The translations under genes were made by a program, and so were the position numbers. A DNA stretch of 64,000 bases from Liolophura sinensis (lineage: Eukaryota > Mollusca > Polyplacophora > Chitonida > Chitonidae): NCBI RefSeq assembly GCF_032854445.1, contig NC_088300.1, positions 23,169,608 through 23,233,607 on the forward strand, written 5' to 3'. Shown piece after piece: positions 10,736 through 22,076 of the stretch (position 1 is its first letter; every line of letters starts with the position of its first letter). The notes under the pieces were generated by a model. That model saw nothing but the letters and a program-made list of their open reading frames with translations, was not told the DNA's origin and ran no database searches.

Positions 10736-11809
10736 AACTCGAGAGGCCTTCGCCCCCTCGTTTTGAAACAGTGGACAACTCCCGTCTGCTGTGTATTATC
10801 TTGGTGATGTGAGCATGGCAAACTACGTTTTATTCGTTAACTGTGCATACGAATGTACTTTGAACTAAATTCATCTTTAAGACAAAATACCTGGATAATC
10901 AGTTATATTTTTTGATAAATTTGAAAGTGAACTTTTGCAATGCCTCTTTTTATGCATAAAGACTCAAGACTTGCTTAAGGTGTCGGTGAACACAACTTTT
11001 TCCTTGTAGGCCTACCGTACACATAATTCAGTGGTTTAACATATATTTAACATGTATGTACTACATTGACATGTAACGAGCGGGTAAACATTGCAAGCGT
11101 ATGTATTTGATTTGTAATTCAGATCAATTTATTAAGTTATTTGTACAAATTCGTACGTGTATTCTCATTATCTCACAATCACACCACGTGACGATGTCAC
11201 ATATCACAGTTATATCTTGTTTTACTAATATCAGCCCATAAACCAATTCAGTAATAGGATCAGGCTAGGGAAAAGACAAAGGAATGAGACCAATCATAAA
11301 ATGCAGACATATATAGACTACGTTGAACGTACATAAAGCGGGACCACACAAAGAATATATACACACACATACCATAGAGAATTGAGCAAATAGTTACAAC
11401 CGTTCGATACCGTCACTATATTTGACTTATATATGTAACAGTTCATCTGAAACTCCAAAATTTACCTGTAATTTAGGACATCGGCTGCATGAGTTTGGTT
11501 GATAAACATCATATATATTTAGGATAATCTGCCAGACATTATTCCGAGAGAGATTCTGAGCAAAGCTGTATAGTGACATCATTACGCATTCTGAACGTGC
11601 GCGATGAGACATTTCTCGCCTCTAGCAGTTGGTTCCTGCTCTGCAAATAGACATCATTTCCTCGTCTTACACCGCAGCTCTTGTGAATTACCTAAGAGCA
11701 ATATGCGTGGACACACTTGTTTCAGGCGGACAATGTTCCCCGCCTCAAGGGTTTTAAATATCAGGTAACTTTTACAAAACAAAAATTGGTTTTGTCTTCT
11801 GAGCTAGTT

Positions 11810-14800
11810 TTACCCCTTGAAAACTGCACTTCGTCCCCGAATGAGGACGTCGACGTCAGAGAGAATGATCAGCAGTAATGTGATGACGATGAAGATGACG
11901 CCACTGTAACCCAGCCCCAGGGTCACGACGTCATTCTCGACGACGCTGTAGTACTTCCGCCGAACGGAGGAGAGATTTGATATGTTGATGGTCAGAGAAG
12001 AGAGTATGTCCCCGATGAAAGCCTGTCGTTCCGCCTCTGTTAGCGTCTGACAAGGGCACTCGCATTCCCCCTCGGACATAAACCAAAAGGTGTTTGTATC
12101 GCATTTGTACTCGTTCCACTCTCCCCCCGCCGACACGAGTTTCACGGATGGTCGCTCCACACCTATTGACAAACAAAATTGATTTAAGTTGGATATCGTC
12201 GGCAAGGAACTTTTGGACAAATGTGATGGCAAAGATCTGTTTCAATGGGGTTTAATGTTAACCAGAAGTTCCTGGTCATTCGTTCGTTCAGTTCATCTGC
12301 CCACAGAAAGAAAAAAATAACTGGTACCGCGATTAGTGTGCTTTCCCTTCAGTTTGCCAAGGTACCGCCACTGGGATTAGTGTGTTTTTCTATTCAGTTT
12401 ACTTAGGTACTGTCACTGGGCTTTAGTGTGCCTTTCCCTTCGGCTTAAATAGGAACTGTCACTAGGATTATTTTCGTTCCCCTTAAATTTGCTTAAGTAC
12501 TATCACTGTGATGAGTATGCCTTACCCTTCAGTTTGCCTAGGTACTGTCACTGCTTTTCCCTTAATTTTGATTAGGTCCTGTCAGTGGTATTGGTGTGCT
12601 TTTCCCTTGAGCTTGCTTAGGTCCTGTCAGTGGTATTGTCAGTGCTTTTCCCTTGAGCTTGCTTAGGTCCTGTCAGTGGTATTGGTGTGCTTTCCCCTTG
12701 AGCTTGCTTAGGTCCTGTCAGTGGTATTGGTGTGCTTTTCCCTTCAGTTTACATATGTACTGTCACTGGGATTAGTATAATCTTCTGTTCAGGTTGCTTA
12801 GGTATATATTTAAGAGTCTTAAATTGTTGGTAAAAATTCTAATCGTTATAACAATGGTGTTTGGGATTACAATTTACGCCTGTCAGACACTTACATAACT
12901 ACTGCTGCAAAGCACATTGGTTTTACCATGATACTTAACGATAGGTATCGTTATGTGAAGGTATATCCTCAAAAGACAATGCTCATTTGCATGATAACTA
13001 GTTCTAGTCTTAGTGTACTGAACCCATATCCCAACCGCAATCATCCTCTACCAGTATCGCTACTCCCACTAGCACCACTATACCCTATACCTCACCATAA
13101 CCCGTTCCCTACCCCATCAGTACGCGAGTACATGTTTGATAAAGCCCCACCATCACCCCCACCCCAAACCTTGCCCCTGTCCCAATCTCAATCAGCACCC
13201 GTACCCCAAACCGTATCCACGACTAACACCCCAATACATACAACTACTAATGAGGCCTACATGTGTTCGTGTACCTTGTAGGCATTTCTTGAACCACAGG
13301 GTCGATCCAGGTGTATTTACCATGTGGGCGTAGTCTTGGACAGCCTGGATGCTTTGGTGTCGGTACAGCTTGCATACACCCGTACTCACTAAGCTTGAAA
13401 AACTTGCTGCCCAGCATTCATTGCCGCTTAAATCATCATCGCTACACAGGTTCTGGCACTCGGTGGATGATTTCGCCGTGACATTTTCTGCTAATAGTGT
13501 GACCGGAATATCCAAGTCCGTTTCCTCATGTGCTTCGTACATGCACGGTTTCTCTGGGAAAAGAACATTTTACAAACCAATGGCAGGGTGTCTTAATTCA
13601 TTGGTTCATTCATGTTTAACGCCGTAATCCAGAATTTTTCACTTCACGGGTTTATGGGTTGAGGAAGCCTTAGCGCCTGGGGTAAACCATCGCCCGTTGC
13701 TAGGTACCCGCAAACCTTTAAAGATTTATAGTAGTAGTCGAAAATGCCAGAGCTGGATTCGAACATGTGACTTTATTGTCCACGGGTCTGATAGTAGCAA
13801 CAAGACAGCAAGGCCCCGTTTGTCCGTTAAGCAAATAAGAATAAAACGGCAGTTTAAAGAGAGAAAACAGTGAAGGAAACAGTGCTCTGCAAAGTTCCGA
13901 TATATTCATTATATCAGTTCAGCTAGTTTGAGAATGAAGGAAACTTTCTCCCCAGTCGTCATATACGCACAATTCAGCAGAGAATTTGTGTTCCCACAAA
14001 GCGATACTATAGTCTAGCGTTACGGATTGTTGGTCTGTAATTATAATCTTCTTTGTATTGGAGAGAAATATGGCTGCAAAGCTTACAGATTAAGTACGTC
14101 TATAAAAATGTTGAGGTTTCTGGGACTGAGATTTTAAGACCAAAAATGTTTCATAACATAATAGAACGTAAATTAAGATCGTCAAGTGTTCAAAGATATT
14201 TTAATTTGGACAAAACAGTTCGAATGATCCAAACAATAGGACTACATCAGGTCTACATGATCCTCTGTTAGTAATCCAAGGCTCATTTCTTTCAACTCCA
14301 CAAAATTGGGATATAAAACATGTCAGATTTAGCTTATTTGTTATTTTATTAGACATTTTGACTGCATTCGATTCAATTTTATTTCAAGTGCCTAGCTTTC
14401 AAAACTTACTGCTGCTGTGTTCGCAGAAAATCTCGGCGCTGGATCCACACCGAGCCGTTTCCCACGTCTGGGAAGACATCTCCACCCTGACACATTGCTC
14501 CGAGTTGTCGTTCGAGGGCTGCCCATATCCCCAGTTGTTATAGGTCACTGGAGTGCACGTGTTTGTCCAAATGAACTCGGTGGTGTCTAAGGTAGGCCGT
14601 ATCTGCCCTAACCAGATATGATCAATAGTTCTGGGGAAAGCAAATAAAAGTTACGTTCATTAAAGCCAGAAAAACCTTAATGGTATCTAATGTGGGTAGT
14701 ATCTGCCCAAACCACGTATGGTTAGGGCAACTGTAAGGGACGTAAATATGACACACGCTCCTGAAACCTCGGTGGTATCTGATGTGGGTAGAATATGTCC

Positions 14801-17409
14801 TTACTGCACATGGTTCACAGTTCTAGGAGAGATACATATGAGGTACTCTGCTTAAAAGGGTAACATATAATGTGGGTAATATCTACCCTAACCACACAGT
14901 GCCCACAATTCTTTTAGGGATACATATGAGATAAGCTCCTGAAACCCCGGTAGCATATAATGTGGGTAGTATCTGCTCTTACCGCATATAGCCCACAGAT
15001 CTAGGGGAGATACACATGAGAGACGCTCCTGAAACCTCGGTAGCATATTATGTGGGTAGTATCTGCTCTTACCACATATGGACCACAGATCTAGGGGAGA
15101 TACATATGAGATACACTCCTGAAACCTCGGTAGCATATAATGTGAGTTGTATCTGCCCTAACCACATATGGTCCACGGTTCTAGGGGAGATACACGAGAT
15201 ACACTCCTGAAACCTCGGTAGCATATAATGTGGGTTGTATCTGCTAACAACACATGGTCAACGGCCTTAGTTGAGGCAACTAGTAGTTACGCTCTGGACA
15301 GCTCAGTGGCATTTAATGTAGGTCGTATCATTTCTAACCACACATGGTTAACGGTTTTAAGGGAAGTAAACAAAAATCATTAAAACCGGATGCCGAATAT
15401 ATTTAGATGTAGTAGATTACGATATAAAAACGTCAATATAGAAAGTAAGACCAGAGCAGTGACAGCAGTGTGGAAGTTGGCAAATGGTCATACGTATTAC
15501 TTGTGGAATTCGGCCTTTTATCAATTTACCCTATCCCGGGTTTTATTCCGACTGTTCATCTATATGCTTAAAAGGCAGTAACGTACAACCCCTCCCTATC
15601 ACCTTGCCTTAAGCCAAATTAAGTAAAAGTAATGCAGTTATGTTAGTTGTAATTTACTAAACGTCACTAGCCTGGAATGCTCACAGTCAAAAGTGCCAAA
15701 AATGACAAGTAAGGCGCGTCTGTCTTTATAATTTATTTATTGAATCCTTACGCCATGTTTGTTTTGATATTTCGGTTTATTGGACAAAATTACAGACATG
15801 TTTGGTTTGTCTTTTATGGGAATTTTGATTTCGGTGGATTACGTTAAATTATACAACAAGAAACATAGCACAACAAAGATTTACAAGAACTATTTTAATG
15901 AAGCACAACATGTTTCCCCTTTTTCGTTCAAATCAAATCCAGAGCTGTTCTATTTTAAAGCTATAAACATTTCGTTCATTTGAAATATGCTCGGATTGTT
16001 CGTACTTCCAGGTAATTACTAAAAAATAGGTTGACTTGCTTCTTTCTGTTCCATATGCAAGGAATTGTATAAATTGGCGCGATACAAGAATACGACGCAG
16101 TTCGTGTGCAAACCTTGTGGAGTTTATTGGGGTCACATTAAGGCTCTATGTCATAGCTGCATTCGGAACTTTGTAACAGTTCCCATGCCATATACTGTTC
16201 GCCGCTAACGCGATACAAACGAGGATCTACGAGACTATACAATGTTTATCAAAGTTTGTTATTGTATTTACCAGTCGCCATGGAAACACATCACATCATC
16301 AAAACTGAAAAAACGTGTCGTTTTAACAACTTAAAGCTTTAGTAATGCTGGTAATGTTAAAGCCAGAGAGAGAGAAGTATTGATTTACTTTAAGCCCACT
16401 GGTTTCAACACGAATGATTTGATATCGCCCATCTTAAGATTCCATGCCTCGGACAGGATTTACAGGTCCATTGTCCCTTAACAATGGTTATTAACAGATA
16501 TATCGAACTTAAGAGAATTAACGAGAATATTTCCAACACATACTTGTTTGTCAGCTGCTGAATGGTTGCCATGACGACCGCGTGTTTGTTATCGTCTTCG
16601 ATGTGCACTAAGTATCCACCAAATCGACCGCATGCCTCAGTGGCCTCATCCCACGTGGCAGTTTGATTGTAGTACACCAAAGTCGTTAAGTTAGATTGAG
16701 CAGCGGAGCCGCCGGGAGCTGTGAAAACAAAATACTGATATTGCGATAGTTGCAAACACTCTAATCTTAAATCTAATCTTACAAAAAGAGGGCACCTCAG
16801 ACATTTTTCTGTGGTTTCAAGACAAAACCGCAGAATGGAACCGGTACCGATAACATTACCATTACCAATTCAAATGCAATTTGACTATATTACCAGCTTT
16901 TTCTTTCACAGCTTTTTGGTGTAATCGCACTTTACATTTTTTAACATGCATGTCATATGCTGGTTCAATATATAAGAATGCCATACAATTCTTAAGTCTT
17001 CCGTCTATATTCTAGCCACCGGTGCGTACAATACACAATGATGACTGGTAGAGGAACCTGTCTCACTCCTCTGTTTGAACTACCGAGACTTTAACATCGG
17101 TAATCATGAGACTGCCTCGCTTTGCATTAAGCATTAGAGAAATGGATCAAGCGCTGGTCGACCCCGTGTTATTATACAATGACTGGCTTGGGGCTCGTGT
17201 CTGGTGTTTTCGGCATGGCGAAGTGGCAGCACTTACAATATGTCAGTATTGGATACCGCTTGCTACAAGGAGGCACAGTCGTGATATGACCGAAATGATT
17301 TTGAAATTGACGTTAAACTTCAATCAAACTAGCAAATATTGAACATACCTGGTGGACCGACTATTGCCAGTAAAACTGCCACCAAAATCATTTCAATGGC
17401 GGCAGACAT
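11810..17409 (-). CDS. C-type lectin / PAN single-pass membrane receptor 1
   Basis: Five coding exons on the minus strand: 17409-17349, 16718-16544, 14630-14410, 13553-13275 and 12162-11810. All have GT-AG borders and the joined frame is open for 362 residues. Residues 1-20 are a signal peptide (MILVAVLLAIVG). A C-type lectin domain spans about 32-150 (VYYNQTATWDEA, WLGQI, NNWGYGQPSND, IFCEH). The sugar-site motif is QPS rather than EPN or QPD, and WND is replaced by WET, so calcium-dependent sugar binding is doubtful. A PAN/apple-like exon follows at about 153-245 (STECQNLC, NECWAASF, VCKLYR, FKKCL). The last exon has CECPC, an extracellular helix (LTEAERQAFIGDIL), SSVRRKYYSV and a transmembrane segment near 326-346 with a short tail. 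It is likely a surface recognition receptor (inference). The ATG directly follows TTTTTTTCAG, suggesting a 5' UTR intron. Confidence 0.9.
12322..12810. repeat. 45-bp minisatellite in receptor 1 intron 4
   Basis: About ten imperfect copies of a unit built from GGTACTGTCACTGGGATTAG, TGTGCTTTTCCCTTCAG and a TTTGCTTA-like end. Near 12560-12740 the copies switch to a GGTCCTGTCAGTGGTATTGG subtype, which suggests separate rounds of expansion. Confidence 0.85.
13140..13185 (-). other. G-rich tract downstream of the exon 4 donor
   Basis: The plus strand is a C/A-rich run (ACCATCACCCCCACCCC, TTGCCCCTGTCCC), so the intron RNA of receptor 1 is G-rich, with GGGG runs separated by 1 to 8 bases about 90 bases after the exon 4 donor. 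It is close to, but not strictly, a canonical quadruplex. Confidence 0.4.
13605..13740 (-). mobile_element. Diverged SINE S1-like fragment
   Basis: TTTAACGCCGTAATCCAGAA and GGTTTATGGGTTGAGGAAGC match the S1 core with many changes; it resembles the copy at 52805-52900 more than the typical S1. It lies in intron 3 of receptor 1. Confidence 0.55.
14655..15375 (-). repeat. Tandem array of receptor 1 exon 3 start plus acceptor
   Basis: Eight further copies, about 90 bases each, of the 5' part of exon 3 (14630-14570) with its splice acceptor stand head to tail in intron 2. Copy 6 (about 15125-15211) reads CCTAG|AACC and then TVDHMWLGQI and ATEV in the same frame, against TIDHIWLGQI and TTEF in the real exon. 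Copy 1 (about 14680-14766) reads ACAG| then NHTWFGQI and PTLDT. Copies 2 to 5 are interrupted by stops; in copies 2, 4 and 5 the TGGTTAGGG site has become a donor-like GTAAGR lying about 18 bases after the acceptor. Copy 8 has lost its AG. Confidence 0.85.
15410..15690 (+). repeat. Dispersed repeat S3, copy 1
   Basis: Contains GACAGCAGTGTGG, TGGCAAATGGTCATACGT, AATTCGGCC, GGGTTTTATTCCGACTG and ACGTCACTAGCCTGGAAT. The same order is found at 26928-27190, 50770-51060, 51140-51310 and, inverted, 61165-61320. Confidence 0.75.
17090..17335 (+). mobile_element. SINE S2-like, diverged
   Basis: ACTTTAACATCGGTAATCAT, CTGCCTCGCTTTGC and ending near GACGTTAAACTTCAATCAA follow the order of S2 with many changes. 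It lies in intron 1 of receptor 1, just before the signal-peptide exon in plus-strand order. Confidence 0.55.
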
Positions 17410-18434
17410 CTGAAAAAAATATATAATTTCTTCAAATCGACAGCTAGATGGATACATTGATTGACTTATTATAGAAATCTCAAGTTATTAAGTATATAAA
17501 AAATACATGTAATTTCAAAACGTTTCAAAACCACAAATTATAACATTTAAGCTTACTAAACATGTCCAGGTAGCAATTTTTTCTTCTCGAGCTAAGGTTT
17601 CACAAAAGTTGTTCCAGACATAAGTAAAAACTTGCGACCTTTAGTCCTTGGTACTAGAAGTTGACATTTGGAAACATTTGTCTTACGATAACAATGATTA
17701 GGTGGACAAATTTGTAAATTTCTAATTATCAAAAATAAGCTTTAAGATCGTATTCCAAATTTTTACTTTAGTCAGAAATATCATCGTGGAATCTGCTTCA
17801 GTTTCGTCTTGCTTAAGTGACGACGTAAGACGGACCGTCTCGTGATTATCGTGATTTTGGTGATCATTATCGTTGTAAACATATCATTATTAGCCTCGAT
17901 AGGTACCGAATGAATGTTATTATTTTTTATTGCTCACTGTATGGCTCGAAAGAGAGGTCTCGTTGCGAGACAAATAAATAATGACTTGTGACTGTTGAAC
18001 AGAAAATCCCAGAAATGACTAGAAATCCGGGTTTCTGTGCTCATCAATCTGTTAAATATTCAAAGCTACAAATGAACTAAATAGAAATTCCGACCTACTT
18101 GTTTGCAATCTCTAAAACAACAATTCAGCAATAAGGATCAATTTTCGCAGCCAATTTTCATTAAAACCCAGTGGCTCCATGCAATCCATCGGTATGGCCA
18201 AAGTACCTAAGAGATTTATTATCTAATGGGCACGGAGGTGACCATATCGCCTGACACGTAATTAGGTACGCGTCAACTGAACCTAGTCACTATACCCCAC
18301 AGATTGGATTCATCAGTCTGATCAAGTGTTTGTAGGACCCATTGAAGCCAGTGTAACAGTATGGGATTTCCCAGGCGTGTAGAAGCCAATGGTTTAGAAT
18401 TAAGTTGTTGTTTAGGGAAATTACTCAGTCATCT
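17410..18434. other. No gene recognised
   Basis: AT-rich sequence upstream of the signal-peptide exon of receptor 1. It should contain the receptor's 5' UTR exon and promoter, but I see no clear core element. Confidence 0.5.
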
Positions 18435-19290
18435 GGAATTTTGTCTAACCTTTATTGAAGACGAAATCAACAGTATTCTGTAATGTTGTTAAACCAGTAA
18501 TGTAGATGAACCAATCAGTAATAGGGCTTTTTGTGAAATTAGTATTGCAGAAGTGCACGTTCTACTGAAGAATCAATCAGTAATCTGACATTTTGGTTTC
18601 ACCTGTACTGTTGAAGAATCAATCAGTGATCTGACATTTCTTGCACCTGTACTATTAAAGAATCAATCAGTAATGTGACATTTCGTTTCATCTGTATTGT
18701 TGAAGAATCAATCAGTGATCTGACATTTTGTTTCATCCGAACTGTTGGAGAATCAATCCGTAATGTAGCATTTTGTTTCACATGTACAGTTGAAGAATAA
18801 ATCAGAAATCATTTTAATTAACGTGTACTGTTTAATAATGAATGAGTAATCTAGCATTTTTTTTTCAACTGTATTATTGGGGAATCAATCAGTGATTTGG
18901 CATTTTGTTTCACCTGTACTGTTGAAGAAATAATCAATAATCTGAAATTTTGTTTCATCTGTACTCTTGAAGAATTAAGCTGTAACCTAGAACTTTGCTT
19001 CACCTGTACAGTTGAGAAATAATCAGTAATCTGATAAATTGTTTCACCTTTACTGTTGAAGAACCAATCAGAAATCTATTATTTTGTTTAACCTGTACTG
19101 TTGAAGAATCAGTCAGTAATATGACATTTTGTTTCATCTGTACTGTTGAAGAATCAATCAGAAATCTTACATTTCGTTTCATCTGTAATGTTGAAGAATT
19201 CACGAGTAATCAAGCATTTTGTTTCACTTTTACTGTTGAAGAATTTTCAGTAATCTGATATTTTGTTTCACTTTTAGTGTGGAAGAATCA
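18435..19290. repeat. 45-bp minisatellite, about 19 copies
   Basis: The unit is TACTGTTGAAGAATCAATCA followed by GTAATCTGACATTTTG and TTTCACCTG. Because 45 is a multiple of three, long frames stay open on the minus strand (repeating SSTVQMKQN-like peptides); I read this as a by-product and not as a gene. Confidence 0.9.
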
Positions 19291-19519
19291 GTGAGTAGTC
19301 TGGTATCATTAAAAATCTTAAATTTCTCATAACATAAAGTAACAAAACCGATAAAAAAATAAATGAATACATTTCATGCGTGATATAAATCCATGCACAG
19401 TATAAATCCTGAAAAGAAAACAGAAATGCAATATATCCTGAATTTAAAGGACACATATATCCTGAGGACATTTTTTCAAATTGTCAAATTACTACACAAA
19501 AGATTTATCAATTTATGCA

Positions 19520-19620
19520 TCTATTTTATTTGTTTGGATGACATTTAAATCCCGTACATAGGAATATTTAACGTATACGGCGGCGGTGACCGTTATGGGT
19601 GACAAAAGTCACAGGGCCCA
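19520..19620 (-). mobile_element. Diverged SINE S1 fragment
   Basis: GGAATATTTAACGTATACGG, CGGCGGTGACCGTTATGGG correspond to the S1 core in reverse orientation. Confidence 0.55.
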
Positions 19621-20034
19621 GAATAAAAAAACAGAGTTTAGCATGTATCTGACGAACTTTATCACATGTCCCACAGCTTTTCTTCCATCGTTTGTTCAAC
19701 TTCAACTCAGTCTCATACTAGGCCTTACGATTTTAGTATTTCAAGACTAAAGTCATAAGCTAAAAGCATGCACAAGTTGTATACGGTAAATAATACAACG
19801 TGCTGGATATACCTGCTGACGCACCATTGTCGTGCCATTTGCTCCCATGTAGACAAGTCAGTGTTTCCCATCGAAAAGACGTCCACAGTGGATCTTAACT
19901 CACATGATTTCACGCCGTCTTCACCTGGATGAATTAGATAACGCAGGTGAATCTGACCGCTTACTGGTGGATTTCACAGGGCGCCCCATACCCGAAATGA
20001 GTGATTGATCGACTTTGATCGATTGAACGTCGCC

Positions 20035-20510
20035 ACACGCTGGATGACTGGGTAACTGTGATGGGCTCCACCACACATTGCTATAGCCTGGATGACTGGG
20101 TAACTGTGATGGGCTCCACCACACGTCGTTATACCCTGGATGACTGGGTAACTGTGATTACCCAGTTGCCATACCATGGATGACTGGGTAACTGTGATGG
20201 GCTCCACCACACGTCGTCATGCCCTGGATGACTGGGTAACCGTAATGGGCTCCACCACACGTCGTCATGCCCTGGATGACTGGGTAACCGTGAGGGGCTC
20301 CACCATACGTCGTCATGCCCTGGATGACTGGGTAACCGTGAGGGACTCCACCACATGTTACCATAACCTGGATGGCTGGGTAACTGTGATGGACTCCACC
20401 ACAAGTTGCCATATACTTGATGAAGGTAATTGTGATTCGCTCCACCACACGTCGTCATAGTCTGGATGACTGGGTATCGACGATGGGTTCCACCACAGGT
20501 CGAGTTAAAT
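20035..20510. repeat. 48-bp minisatellite, about ten copies
   Basis: The unit is CTGGATGACTGGGTAACTGT, GATGGGCTCCACCACACG and TCGTCATGCC. One unit near 20155-20170 is shortened. A period of 48 keeps several frames open on both strands (DDWVTVMGSTTRRHAL on plus, WWSPSQLPSHPG on minus). Confidence 0.92.
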
Positions 20511-20633
20511 AACGTATCTTCACACTTTAACCAAACTGTGAAACAGTGTTGAATTCCTCCACTTGTCTTGAAACTTTTGGCAAATTATGGCTTGAATAAA
20601 ATAGTGCGGATTTTCCCCTTGAAAAATAATTAG

Positions 20634-20880
20634 GAGCTCCGTGGCCGAGTGGTTTGCATGCTAGCGTGGCATAATGATTTCGTAGTTTCTCACCAATGCG
20701 TTCTGTGTGTTTTCTCTCAGGTCGTACGAGTGAAACAACCATCAACAGCCATGGTCATGGTTTCCCCGGGCTTTCCCCAGTGTCCTCTCACCTTTATTCT
20801 GAGCGCCGTCGTATAAGTGAATTATTTCAATTATAATGTAGGTAGGGAGTAAAACAGCAATGAAATAAATAAAGAAATAA
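20634..20880 (+). mobile_element. SINE S1, diverged full-length copy
   Basis: Head GAGCTCCGTGGCCGAGTGG, GCTAGCGTGGCATAATGA, then TCTCACCAATGCG, CATGGTTTCCCCGGGC and a tail TGAAATAAATAAAGAAAT. The tRNA-like A-box side (GTGGCCGAGTGG) is recognisable. Confidence 0.75.
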
Positions 20881-22076
20881 AATAATTGTAGTTAACGGTC
20901 TTACCTGCATAACTACGTCGCAGCGACCGTTAATTTAGTAGGGAGAGAAGCTGCACAGCGTTCCCCTGGGTCTTCTGGCGCTGATGATGGCGGCCCTTTT
21001 TGGTTTGTAATGACACAAAACACACATCCGCACAAAACCCAAATCGATCAAGATAAGCTATTGGATTTACTGCTGTTATGAAAATCATTTCACTGATTGC
21101 TCAATCTGCTGATCAGCTTTGTACACCCATTTCTTAACAAAGCCTTGTTATATCCCTTAAAGTGGGTGTGGTGGATATCACAAAGGCAGGGGTGTGTTTG
21201 GAAATCAAGTCATACGACGACCCCAGGGTTTAAAGGCTTGTATCGCCCATGCTTCAGCATAAGCAACTCGACACTTCACGCAGCCCCAATGTCATTCGCT
21301 AAATCCTAATCGATAAATCTCTCACTAATAAATCAATACGCCAGTAAACCCGTGGAATGGTTACTCCAACCTTTTGTTCGTACAATACCAATAGATTATG
21401 CCGAAGAAACGGCTAATGTTTATAACGATTAGGAGGCCATAATTGATTCCGTGCAGACGCCAAATGAAATCCAGAGGTCGTCATGTACTGACAGATTCTT
21501 GCTCCGATCCTATGCCGACAGGAAGCTTTGCAGAAAAAGAACCGTTATCTGGCGTCCGTGGACATATTACCCCCGATGTTACTAGGTTACGTAAACACGA
21601 GCTGAGCACCGGCATAAATAACTATATCCATCTTAATGTCAATCATATGCAGGAGAAGCCAGCAATTCTAGCTGTATACTGTACATGGTTTTCGGTTTAA
21701 TGCAAGTTAAAGCCTTTCGAATCCAATTTTTGATCATTTATTTATTTGATTGGTCGACGGCTGGTGGCCTTTTGGTCGCCGATCAAAAATCTGGGTGGAG
21801 GACAATAAGCATAGGGCTCAACTCATCACGAATTGTTCAAATTACTGCCTCTTAGTAAATAAACAGATTCGTACACACACTATTTATAGTGTTAAAATGA
21901 TTTTAAAGCTTGAAAATTTTAGGAAATTTATTACTCATTCTGAACGGTACTTTTTGAAAGGCAATCAGGTGGGCTATTCTAAAATAAAGACAAAAATTCG
22001 ATTGGATTTACGCTGATCGATTTTTTCCCCAAAATCTCAGGTATTGTATTTAAAAGAGAGGGCCTCCGAGAGGGCG
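20881..22076. other. No gene recognised
   Basis: Open frames here are short and uncharacteristic. An ATTTATTTATTTGATTGG scrap of an S1 tail lies near 21738-21755. Confidence 0.5.

Noticed and set aside
14888-15136. 82-codon frame with repeated peptides in the lectin intron array
   Set aside because: It is in a different frame from the lectin exon; openness follows from the 90-base period.
19000-19203. 67-codon frame with repeated SSTVQMKQN-like peptides
   Set aside because: Product of a 45-bp minisatellite.
20129-20460. Overlapping 94- to 109-codon frames on both strands
   Set aside because: Product of a 48-bp minisatellite; no start context, no partner exon.
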